Shown one piece after another: positions 52,988-61,668 of a stretch of 64,000 nt of DNA; the stretch's first letter is position 1; every line of letters begins with the position of its first letter. The notes beneath the pieces are model-generated. The model was not told the origin of the DNA and ran no database searches. It saw only the letters and a program-made list of their open reading frames with translations. The stretch is from Tremella fuciformis (Eukaryota > Basidiomycota > Tremellomycetes > Tremellales > Tremellaceae). Both the position numbers and the translations under genes were made by a program. The DNA is taken from contig CP136492.1 in the NCBI GenBank assembly GCA_032768795.1, positions 2,046,001 through 2,110,000 on the forward strand, in the 5' to 3' direction.

Positions 52988-52994
52988 TATAAAG
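52988..52994 (+). promoter_or_regulatory. TATA box of array gene G
   Basis: TATAAAG, 83 bp before the ATG at 53071. Confidence 0.6.
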
Positions 52995-53070
52995 CCTGGG
53001 AAACGCTATCAGGGCCCGGCTTAGAGCAGAATCTCTTTTTTGAATAAGACAAACAAGCAGAGGATACAGA

Positions 53071-53440
53071 ATGGCTCAACTCCCTTCCGGAAACTCCACT
53101 CCTACTCAGAGTGGCCGCAGTCTCACTCCAGCTGACAGAGATCGTCAAACGCAGACGAGTTTCCCTTCGTCTTCCACCCCGACGGCGGCCGTCGAGAGAG
53201 GAAAGTACAGTGAGCCGAGATCGATCTTCCATCAGACAGGGATGGCGAATCCGCATTTGCTCACACTGAACAGATCCTCGTAACAAATGGTATGAGTCCT
53301 CGGTCGGCCGCTCCACCAATGTTTACGCCCAGACTCTCTGGCCTCCTCGACCTCAGACGGATAGGACGGCGACTGGTCAAGGTTCATCCTATCAGGCAGG
53401 CCAGGGCCCTGAGTCGTCTGCGTCTAGACGGAATGATTAG
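53071..53440 (+). CDS. Small Ser/Thr/Gln-rich protein, array gene G
   Basis: Exon 1 (53071-53209) and exon 2 (53274-53440) join over a 64-nt intron (GTGAGC...ACAG) into 101 residues. The start MAQLPSGNSTPTQSGRSLTP is Ser/Thr/Pro-rich. Exon 2 reads KWYESSVGRSTNVYAQTLWP and then a Gln/Ser/Gly-rich end. Read without splicing the frame stops after 70 residues. Function is unknown. Confidence 0.6.
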
Positions 53441-54287
53441 CATAGAATCAATCAGGTTGTCGGACGTTTTAAGCACGCCTTGACACGGTTTCAAACAGCT
53501 TGTTCTTGAGATTCGTTTGCGCCAGCACTTTTACACTTTCATGTTCTTACCTTTTTGTTTCTTCTTTGCGAACATACTTTAGCTTGGGTTATGTCTAGCT
53601 TCCTATGCTGCCGACCCGTATGTTTTACACAATGCATGCAGTTAGTCACCTCTTACACGGTCGCGCGCCTAACAGAGGGAAGCTCCCGTGCTATCGAACC
53701 CCTTGCCTGTAAAGTCGTTTACGTATCCAACACTTTCCGGCAGCCCCCGCCCCAGGTAAACTAGATCCGATGGTCAGTTCTTTTTCAGTTGAATTGCGTC
53801 AAAAGCCCCGTGATCTTCCTCAAACTCGCATCACGCGATCAAGGCAGCCCGAGGTGACAGTACTTGGCGCTGACTTCATGATTGGAAGACGTCATAGTCC
53901 GACCCTATACGTGCACATTGTGCATTACGCGTCTATTGTCGTCCGTGATAGTCGGCGAAGCTACCGTCGGGACCGGCCGATCCAGATTCCCCTTGGGCTT
54001 CTGAGGGCATTGGACGAATACTGAGCCCTACTCGCAGTACAGGAAGACCGGAAGCCGCGCCCGAGTTTTACGAATCTTGAAGCTATGCTCGAGACCTCGT
54101 ATGAGGTCATCAACAGATAATGACGTGCAACAAATAGCCCCGACGGGTCGGACGAGGAAAATTCTGGTCTTCCGTGCGTCAATTTCTCAAAGTGTGCAGC
54201 CAGTCAAGAAAGCGTGAAACGATCTGTACCGCCCCCATCTGCACCTCACACCCCCTCCACCTCATCTTTGATTCCCTGATTGTGGCC
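53441..54287. other. Intergenic, one weak coding candidate
   Basis: An 84-codon plus-strand frame at 53770-54024 (ending PIQIPLGLLRALDEY) is open from an ATG but has no other support. The region 53500-53570 is T-rich. Confidence 0.4.
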
Positions 54288-55225
54288 ATGTCCTCGTCCT
54301 CCCGCCACAATCTTTCTCGTCGGATTGATAGCGGCATCGGTGGCCTGTCGCCGATCTCTCCCGCCTTTTTCAGTGCTCCCACGTCTCCCACCTTTGGTAA
54401 GTTCACATGGCAGCGAACTAGGCCGTACTGATGACTCCACAGCGAGCACCTTTGGTAACATATCTAGAGACGACCTCCTCTCTCTGCGACCTGAGGTTGT
54501 TTCACGTACACCCGACTCATCACGAGGGACTCAGAGATCGACGACGGCGCTCTCTTCTCGCTCAGGCAACAAGGGAGAGGGATCGAAAAGGTCATGGAAG
54601 TTCTGGAAAAGTCGTAGCTCTACTCCCAGCGGACAGACTTCCCCACGTCAACGCCAGCAACCATTCAGTCCGGGAAAGACGGGAGGCCATTTTCCCGCTT
54701 CGGCTTCGCCTTCCTTCCACACGACGCAGACCGGCCTCAGCGAGTCTAACGCGTCGCAGATCGACTGGTGGCAGCCTCAAGAGCCAACCCGCTCGACCAA
54801 GCCCAGGCCTAAGGTCCTTTGTTTCAGCCATGTGAAAGTGCGTCGGGTATTCGGCTAGCGGAAGGTGTTTTGTGCTGATGCTCCCGTAGGACGTGCAACG
54901 CACTGCTAGCAACCTCGTCCGCGAAGACTCATCGTTCCTGCGCGAGGAGTCTTCCGAGGAAGATGAAAGAGGGAGCACAATGACGTCGTCCCGGGCGAAT
55001 CACCACGCCTCCGCTCAGGACTGCGGTCCGCACGGACGAAGCCAGAAGGCTGACCCGCTCGCGAGACCGGATAGCGGCCTGTTCTTGATGCCTTCTCCGA
55101 CTGGCGCCGTTGATCACGGACTCCACGGACATCTTCCAGGAGCCGCGCTGACGATAAATCAGCCAGCGGAGTTGCGCACAGCCAAGGGAATTTCGGGGGG
55201 ATATGTCGTGCGGGGAGAAGCCTGA
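54288..55225 (+). CDS. Ser/Pro-rich disordered protein, array gene H
   Basis: Three exons (54288-54396, 54443-54837, 54890-55225) join in frame into 279 residues. The start is MSSSSRHNLSRRIDSGIGGL with PISPAFFSAPTSPTF, a string of possible proline-directed phosphorylation sites. A basic patch (KRSWKFWKSRSSTP) and a Trp motif (QIDWWQPQEP) follow, then an acidic Ser/Glu stretch (REESSEEDERGS). The basic patch resembles SWLRKL of array gene C. No membrane segment. Function is unknown. Confidence 0.7.
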
Positions 55226-55590
55226 TGACTTCTCCTACGCTTCTCGCATATTCGTTGCTAGACACTCCTTTATGCTAGACTTACTGTTTCTGATGCTTTT
55301 TCAGTGATTCCCAGTAGCCCGCACAATTCACCTGGGCCGCCGAAAGCGGACAGGTCACTCGGAGCACGGCGCGTTTCGGCAGATAGCGCAGGTCGCAACG
55401 AGGGAAGCCACAATAAAGGTGTTCAGAGCGCCCAAGTCGTTCTGTCAGACTGCGCCCGCTTCGCAGCCTTTATAATCTTGACCTGGCGCGGTTAACTTCC
55501 CACCGCCCGCAATCTGTTCACCACCTTCACCAGTCGCCTGTCCTCGGCTCATTTTTGCTAACGTCCATTCCTGGATAACACCACCCCGAG
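55226..55590 (+). promoter_or_regulatory. Upstream region of array gene I
   Basis: TATAATC at 55471-55477 lies 120 bp before the ATG at 55591 and may be its TATA box. No coding frame of note. Confidence 0.35.
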
Positions 55591-56322
55591 ATGAGCGGTT
55601 CTCCTTCCCAGCGTGATTCGCGCGGGTCGAATCAAAGCCAGAATTCAGTTCACAGCTCGGACAGACAGAGTTCATCGGATGATGAAACGCCCAGCAGGTC
55701 TTCGTCTATGCCAAGTGGGAAGTCGCGGAGGTCCACAGAGCAGCGAAACCACATGCCGCTTCTGTTGAGCGAGACTCCTCGTGCTGCGCCCTCCTCGAGT
55801 AGGAAGAAATCAGACAACAACTTATGGAACTTCCCACCAGCTCGCGGACCCCGTAGTACGGTTCTGCCCGTTGATCTGTACCCCAAGGTGTCGGGGCCCG
55901 ATACGACGGCTGCGCCCAGGCGACCATCTGTTCCACTCTCCCGCTACGCCCCCACCGAGGGGACAATTCCAGAAGACTCAGAGGCTACTTCTGACCACAC
56001 ACCCACTCTGCTTTCAGTAACAGAGGCCCGACAGCTGCAGAGGGGCGAGTTCCCTCCACGCCAGAGCTCAGTAACCGGCCCCATTCGAAGGATCGGCACA
56101 GCTCAGCCATCGTCATCGACTCGGCCAAGCACAAGCTCGACGCGTCTTGCTTCGTCGACCTCCCCTTCGGGCTCGCTGTCTCGTAACAAAGGCACGAGAA
56201 CCCCAACAACGAGGAGAGCGTGGGAAGCTGAGACCGCTCAGCATTTCGCCGAGATTGTCGATGCTCTGGAAGGCAAACTGTCCAACGGGCGGCGCGACAA
56301 GATCTACAATTTCGATGACTAA
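55591..56322 (+). CDS. Ser-rich disordered protein, array gene I
   Basis: A 243-residue intronless frame. About a quarter of residues are Ser or Thr. It starts MSGSPSQRDSRGSNQSQNSV, has short basic stretches (GKSRRSTEQR) and a Trp/Phe spot (NNLWNFPPARGP). It ends in a possibly helical segment (AWEAETAQHFAEIVDALEGK) followed by an acidic end. No known domain. Same orientation and style as its neighbours. Confidence 0.68.
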   Translation: MSGSPSQRDSRGSNQSQNSVHSSDRQSSSDDETPSRSSSMPSGKSRRSTEQRNHMPLLLSETPRAAPSSSRKKSDNNLWNFPPARGPRSTVLPVDLYPKVSGPDTTAAPRRPSVPLSRYAPTEGTIPEDSEATSDHTPTLLSVTEARQLQRGEFPPRQSSVTGPIRRIGTAQPSSSTRPSTSSTRLASSTSPSGSLSRNKGTRTPTTRRAWEAETAQHFAEIVDALEGKLSNGRRDKIYNFDD

Positions 56323-56637
56323 ACACCCCGAAAAGACTTCCGTAACTATGCATCATGCTCTGCTACTCCTGTCCCGATCTCTGAAGTGCCCTTGCTCGCG
56401 ACCCCCTACTGCACGGCCGTGCTGGAGGAACGCCTTCCGCCGTCTAAGATATTCGAAAAGCCTCGGGAGAAACTAAGAACCCCGACATAAAGGAGCAAAC
56501 CGCAAGGCAGTTCTGGACCGCCGTGGAGTGTACGAGTACCGCATCATCCGAAGGCCACCAGGCTCCTCTCAACAGCGTATCTGGAGCCGGTGGATATAGC
56601 TAGCTCCTGACCGCTTTTAATCCTCCCCATCGAAATC
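56323..56637. other. Intergenic, no gene recognised
   Basis: Spacer of 315 bp between array genes I and J; nothing recognised. Confidence 0.45.
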
Positions 56638-57223
56638 ATGGCTACTTACGACAAGGCTCTGGATCCAGCGACCCGGTAGACACGGGACTCACCTACCGCC
56701 ACGAGGCCGAGGGTGTACGGCAAGTCCCTTGCACCGCTGTTCGAGCTGACTTGACAGAAGCTGCCCTGCCCCTCGCCCTCTGGAGCCCGGGGAGACCTTT
56801 GATGTCATGGATCTGCTGATGCGTGGGGAAATCACATACATCCCAAAGTTAGGGAGGAAGACGAAGACCGACAACTCGTCCCCAGAGACAAAGGCCTCGA
56901 AGACTGGAATCAGAACCCTGCTCGACCACATCGGCCGATCACCTCCCCAGGCCTCGTCAGTCGCACAGCCCAGTGCGGACTCATCCCCCGTCTCGACTCA
57001 CAGCGAGACGGGTGCCAGCGAACAGCCGCTCACTGTTGAGTCTCCCCCAAGCCCAAGGAAGCCATCTCGTGGGCACGCCCGGACACTCACGGCGCTGCTG
57101 CCTGATAAGATCTTTGCGGAATACCCTCAGACGTCCAGTGCTACGCTTGCTTCGAGCCAGCGGGACTCTCCCTGTGAGAAGACTCAGCGCAGCGCAAGCG
57201 CCGCCTCGACCGAGCAGCCTTAG
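56638..57223 (+). CDS. Ser/Pro-rich protein, array gene J
   Basis: Exon 1 (56638-56675) and exon 2 (56758-57223) join over an 82-nt intron into 167 residues. MATYDKALDPATR is followed by RPLEPGETFDVMDLLMRGEI and TYIPKLGRKTKTD, the only part that looks ordered. The rest is Ser/Pro/Thr-rich (SPPSPRKPSRGHARTLTALL). It is the last of the plus-strand array and is convergent with the DUF1349 gene, 84 bp away. Function is unknown. Confidence 0.65.
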
Positions 57224-57307
57224 CGCAACCTCGTAGATTCAGAGCCTTGTGCTCCAGCATCGCTCCTTGACACCTGTTAAGATGCATCATCTCCAGACTT
57301 GTCTCTG

Positions 57308-57997
57308 TCACTCGTGCACCGACCTCGCCCCTTCCCTCACCTGGAACCCCTTGAAGATGGCCGCCACACCCCCGCCTTTCGGCGAGCAGGCCATGACGCC
57401 CACCGAAACCACCTCGTCTCCCTTGGCACCCAGCCCAAACGCCCTCACTTCGCGCATCATCCTGTCTCCTAAGAAGACGCGCAGCACGCCGGGAGCGAAC
57501 GAGATGGTGAACCGTTTCTCCCCGACGTGTGGCTGGATGGACCAATCCGACCACGTGTTGGAGGAGACGACCGAGTCGTACAGCTTGCCGCTCTCGAACT
57601 CTTGGCCGGCTTTGACCCATCGGTCTCCTAGCTGCAGGATGATGCACGCTTGGTCACTGCGTCTCAGCTTATCCCTCGAGAGTACTCCGAATCAACTTAC
57701 AACTGCCCGTCAGCATTGGACAACTCTATGTTCCGCGAGATCAGGTTGAGAACGCACTTGGGCCTGGTGGGCGATGCTCAGCTCGACGCTGACCTCGAAC
57801 CCTTCCCCGATTTCCCGAGCGAAAGAGTACAGTACACCGTCCGACGAGTCTCGCTCTGGGACCCGCCACCAGTCGGTGCCCGGCTCAGTGAGGAGAGTGA
57901 GCTCTGCCCCGTCACTCGACACCTGGGGCTTCTGGCTCGAATTGGTGAGCAACCATCGGGGGTCGGCGAAGGATACGGATGTCCGCTCGGAGGGCAT
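57308..57997 (-). CDS. DUF1349 family protein (concanavalin-like fold)
   Basis: Three exons (57997-57758, 57723-57701, 57656-57308) give 203 residues, the usual size for the family. WWRVPERDSSDGVLY, EGFEVSVELS, FDQACIILQLGDRWVKAGQE and then SDWSIQPHVGEKRFTIS follow the DUF1349 pattern. In that family the DQAG.ML and W.KAG parts form strands of a jelly-roll domain that may bind carbohydrate. The first intron would be only 34 nt and exon 2 is 23 nt; the homology supports both. Probably cytosolic, since no signal peptide is seen. TATATAA lies about 65 bp upstream. Confidence 0.82.
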
Positions 57998-58060
57998 CTT
58001 GTGATGTGCACGTATCCCAGACAGAATGCGGAATAGCCGCTCGTCGACAGTGGCTCCCTT

Positions 58061-58067
58061 ATATACG
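58061..58067 (-). promoter_or_regulatory. TATA box of the DUF1349 gene
   Basis: TATATAA on the minus strand, 64-70 bp before the ATG at 57997. Confidence 0.55.
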
Positions 58068-58633
58068 TTGTAGCAGCGCGTATCGCGCGTCTATAGGGGG
58101 AGGCCAGACAGAGTGGAGGTGGGGAAGCGGACACTTGGTGCGGGGCAAATGGGCGGTGGGATATGTAACAGCCTCGTCTATATGTCTCGCCTTTGTCAGC
58201 TCGAAGCTGCTAGTCGAGATCATTATGACAACTCGGCCATGGCCAGTTGTACAGCTGACAAACCCCGCCCCAGCTGCGCCAGGGAGAATGAGAAGCCAGA
58301 GTGATTCAAGGTATACCCCGCCTAGCAGATCACACTTTCTGCGTCACCGAGGCTAAACCCGTTCAAAAGGCCAAGGCCATTCGCTCAGACCGACGATAAA
58401 CTGAAGCTACGCCGAGGACCTACCCCGTCAGAAGTCATATGGTACACGGGAAGCCACGGGTGCATGTGTGCTACAGTGCAGACCGGATGCTGAGAAGAAG
58501 AGATACGGGCACATGCGGGGTGTACATTTTGCCATTCTGAGTGTCAGTATTTTGCAGTGTATTGGAGCTGCGAAGGCGGTAAGGCTCGTTGGGTACGCGG
58601 CACAGCGATCCTGGCCTTCGACAACGATAACTC
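58068..58633. other. Intergenic, no gene recognised
   Basis: Holds the 3' untranslated region of the eIF1A gene and the DUF1349 upstream region. The long minus frame through 58428-58670 is read-through of eIF1A intron 4. Confidence 0.5.
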
Positions 58634-59354
58634 TTCTGACCCAACGACGAGTATCGAAGCAAGGGAAACGCAACCCACAAATATCGTCAATCTCGGCCTC
58701 TTCGAAGTCCACACCGCCCTCTTCCACGTCACTGCCCTCTCCACCCTCTTGTGCGTTCTCGTGGATCTGGAAATCGCTCTTGAGCTCTCCGTACGTTTTG
58801 AGATTCCGAGCCTCGTCCGCGGTGTATTTGTGGATCACATCGGCGCGGTCGTCTTGGAAGTCACGGAGGGAGATGAGGATGATGTCGCCTACTACGATCC
58901 ATACCTGTCCCAGTGTGAGCTTTGCAACACGTCTGAGGGAGGGAAGAGACTCACCTTTTTCCGCATTTGACCTCGGATCTGGCATAGACGTGTCTCGCCG
59001 TCTTGGCATTTTGCCTCGATACGGCCGTTACCCAGCATCTTGTTGACCTGTGCGTATTCTTGAAGTCAGTCTCAGTCTACGACTCGTTGACGCTGCTCCC
59101 CGCCCCGCATGGCACGCGACAGAGACGCGCTCGCGGTCCTGAGTTCCTGTGACCCCTTCTCCGCACTCCGTCGCCCGCCAGAGACGTTGACGTCGGGACA
59201 ACAGACACTCACCCTGCCCGTCCTCCTTGAAGATCAACTCGCGCTTGGCAAGATCGTCGTCGTTCTTCCCTCTACGCCTGTTCTTGCCACCCTTTCCTTT
59301 GGCCTCATCGTCAGCTCTGCCACACCGGAGTCACGTTTGAATCACCTTGGGCAT
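58634..59354 (-). CDS. TIF11: Translation initiation factor eIF1A
   Basis: Binds the 40S ribosomal subunit and helps scanning and start-codon choice. Five exons (59354-59346, 59303-59213, 59058-58955, 58904-58679, 58635-58634) give 143 residues. [18 protein letters not shown] starts the protein. The OB-fold follows with [34 protein letters not shown] and [19 protein letters not shown], then [17 protein letters not shown] and the acidic tail ending EIDDI. The first coding exon is 9 nt. The stop codon is split: T ends exon 4 and AA starts exon 5. Without that splice the protein would gain an unrelated tail of about 80 residues. The symbol follows yeast naming. Confidence 0.93.
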
Positions 59355-59746
59355 ACTGCTGTATCGACTGCTCTGTTCGGGGGCGTTCTAACTGCGAGGT
59401 ATTGAGGGGATTGTGGTTCTATCTGTAGTTCAATCTCAGAAGCTGTGGTGGCGAGTTGGGGTGCGTGAGTTGCAAAACGTCCCCTGTCACAAAACTGGAA
59501 CGAGCCTATTGCTGCCAACCCGATCAGGGGGGAGGAGTAGGCTCGCGCGTGGACCTCGGATTTGTGACGCAAGCAGGGGTTGTCTCCTATTGAACCTTTT
59601 CTTCTCCCTCTGCCTCTTGCCATCATCTCTTCTCCCCTCCATCACCCTCTCTCCCGACCCGGCAAATGGCCAAGCACGATCGATTCATCTGCCTGCTCTA
59701 GTGGACACGTTGCCGACGGCGAGAAGCCTATCAAGCTCGGACAGAC
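59355..59746. other. Divergent promoter region of eIF1A and the RING protein
   Basis: A 392-bp spacer, pyrimidine-rich on the plus strand before the RING gene (59590-59660). No TATA box is evident. Confidence 0.45.
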
Positions 59747-61110
59747 ATGTCCCTTCGACCTCCTTCCCCTGGTCCGCGACCTACGGTGGCTGATGTACCC
59801 CTCATACCCCGTCGACGCAAGCGTACAGGCTCCACATCTACTTCCGCTACCGCCTCCACGTCTTCCTCCCGTGGTCGAGGCGCTCGCCGTGGCTCAGCAT
59901 CACTGTCACGCGGTACATCAAGACGCCCATCAACCCGCTCTCGATCTTCCGCCACGGCCGCTGCTCCTGCCCCCGCCCCACCCGCAGCATCGAGAACCCG
60001 CCGCTCATCCGCTGTCGAAGAATTTTTCGACGGGTCTCCTTCGCCACTCCTCGAAGACTCGTTCGATAGCGTTGCAGACGAATATCTGCCCATGTTTTCG
60101 CCGCTCACGCGAGCTCCGTCTCTTCCTCTCGATCGGCAGTCTATCGCGTCTGCCTCATCGTCGCAGCAGAGCATCACGGGCGAGCGGCGGTACACGGCGG
60201 CAGAGAAGGGCAAAGGGAGAGCTGTGGTGGAGCCGATCGAGATTGAGGATGATGAGGGCGATGAGAGCTTTCAGGTGGTAGGCGTGCAGAAACGACCGAT
60301 TGCGACCCATAGCGTCCCGGACGAGGATGAAGAGGACGACGAGGACATGGACCTGGAAGAGCACGATGAAGATGGCGAGGAAGCTGTCCCAGAAGAGAAC
60401 TTGATAAGTGCATACAGTGAGGAGTTTTGTTTTGCCGGCTGAGAATGATGCTAAACGTTTCCAGCTTGTCCTGTGTGTTTCTCCGAGCCCACTCGCCCAA
60501 TGATCACTCCTTGGTATGTTTCTTGTGGGACAGGACCTTGGGTGCTGACTCCCAGTGGCCACATCCTGTGTGCAAAATGTCTGCACGGCTCCATGCGAGC
60601 TGCCGTCGCTCGTCAAGTCAATCCTTTCCCTGCGTTCCAGCCCCGAGGTCGAGGACGCGGACGAGGTCGCAGCATCGCATCTCGTGGCCGCGGCAGCGCA
60701 AGAGCAAGGGGCGCTAAAGGAACGGTGACCCATGGCGCTCTCCCTCAACCTGCACAATGGACAAAGGAATTACTGCAAGACGCGCTGTACGAGCACAAGA
60801 GAAGGCTGGCGGAGAAGGAATTAGATGGGATGATGGATGATCCGATCGTCACGATCGATCTGCTCGGCGAGAAGGACGAGATCAAGGTGGAGGAGGTCCT
60901 TCGAGGCTTGTGGAAGCTCGACAGTGGCTGGGTTGTCGAGGGCGAATGTCCGGTGAGTCTCCATATGGCGGTGCTCGTGACCAAGGCTGATGTCAGGTAT
61001 GTCGCAAGCCCATTCCTGGCGGCTTTGGACCGCCCAACAGCGGCGTCGGGGGTGTCATTCCGATTCACGTCAAACTGCATCAGCCGTCTGCTCGCTCGGC
61101 AAGACGGTGA
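59747..61110 (+). CDS. RING-finger protein, probable E3 ubiquitin ligase
   Basis: Four exons (59747-60416, 60465-60513, 60556-60953, 60997-61110) join in frame into 409 residues. The N-terminal 220 residues are Ser/Arg/Pro-rich, then strongly acidic (DEDEEDDEDMDLEEHDEDGE). A RING finger follows, split by a long insert. The first half is CPVCFSEPTRPMITPCGHIL with CAKC; the second half is ECPVCRKPIPGGFG about 140 residues later, after an Arg/Gly-rich (RGRGRGRGR) and helical insert. The acidic part followed by a RING recalls SUMO-targeted ligases such as Slx8/RNF4 (EPIEIEDDEG looks like a SUMO-interaction motif), but that link is a guess. Confidence 0.8.
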
Positions 61111-61668
61111 GCAGGAGCAGATCCGGGACCTCCAGCATTGTAGCGTTAGGTATGATGATTCCCCTCTTGTGTGTGTATAGTTTGGACACGGGCTGTGTCC
61201 CTCGCGGCGGTGCATGGCATGTCGTATCATGTCGTTTGTGTTGCGGTTGCGGTTGCGGGTGGTCCGTCGCCGACGTTGGCCGAGAGTGCCCGAGGGGAAT
61301 ACCAAATTTTGGCTATTCCAATTACTAATGAGCGGACTTCGGCTTGCATCGGAGAATACGACGGAACCTAATCACCCATTAGCCGGTGTTCTTTGCGATG
61401 TAGTCCGAAATTTGCTCCGCCGAGAATGTTGAAAGACTTGCGCGGCTCGAGCCGAGTCGACTTTGGTCTCTCTAGCCTATTCCATCTCCCTCACCTGTCT
61501 CTGGGCAAGGTCTACATCCCCGTCCGACTCGACCCGGACACCGGTGACTCCCCATCGTATCATCACCTTGACTCCTGGCGCATCATGAGCACATAGATCC
61601 TTTGCCCGATCCATCATCGGTCCACTCGCCCCTTTCGCATCGGCCACCTGGAGTCACTTTGAGCGACC
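61111..61668. other. Intergenic, no gene recognised
   Basis: Spacer between the RING gene and the PPR-like gene; short frames only. Confidence 0.45.

Noticed and set aside
58428..58670. C-terminal extension of eIF1A
   Set aside because: The extra residues have no counterpart in eIF1A and arise from reading through the last intron; the conserved end EIDDI is followed by a spliced stop.
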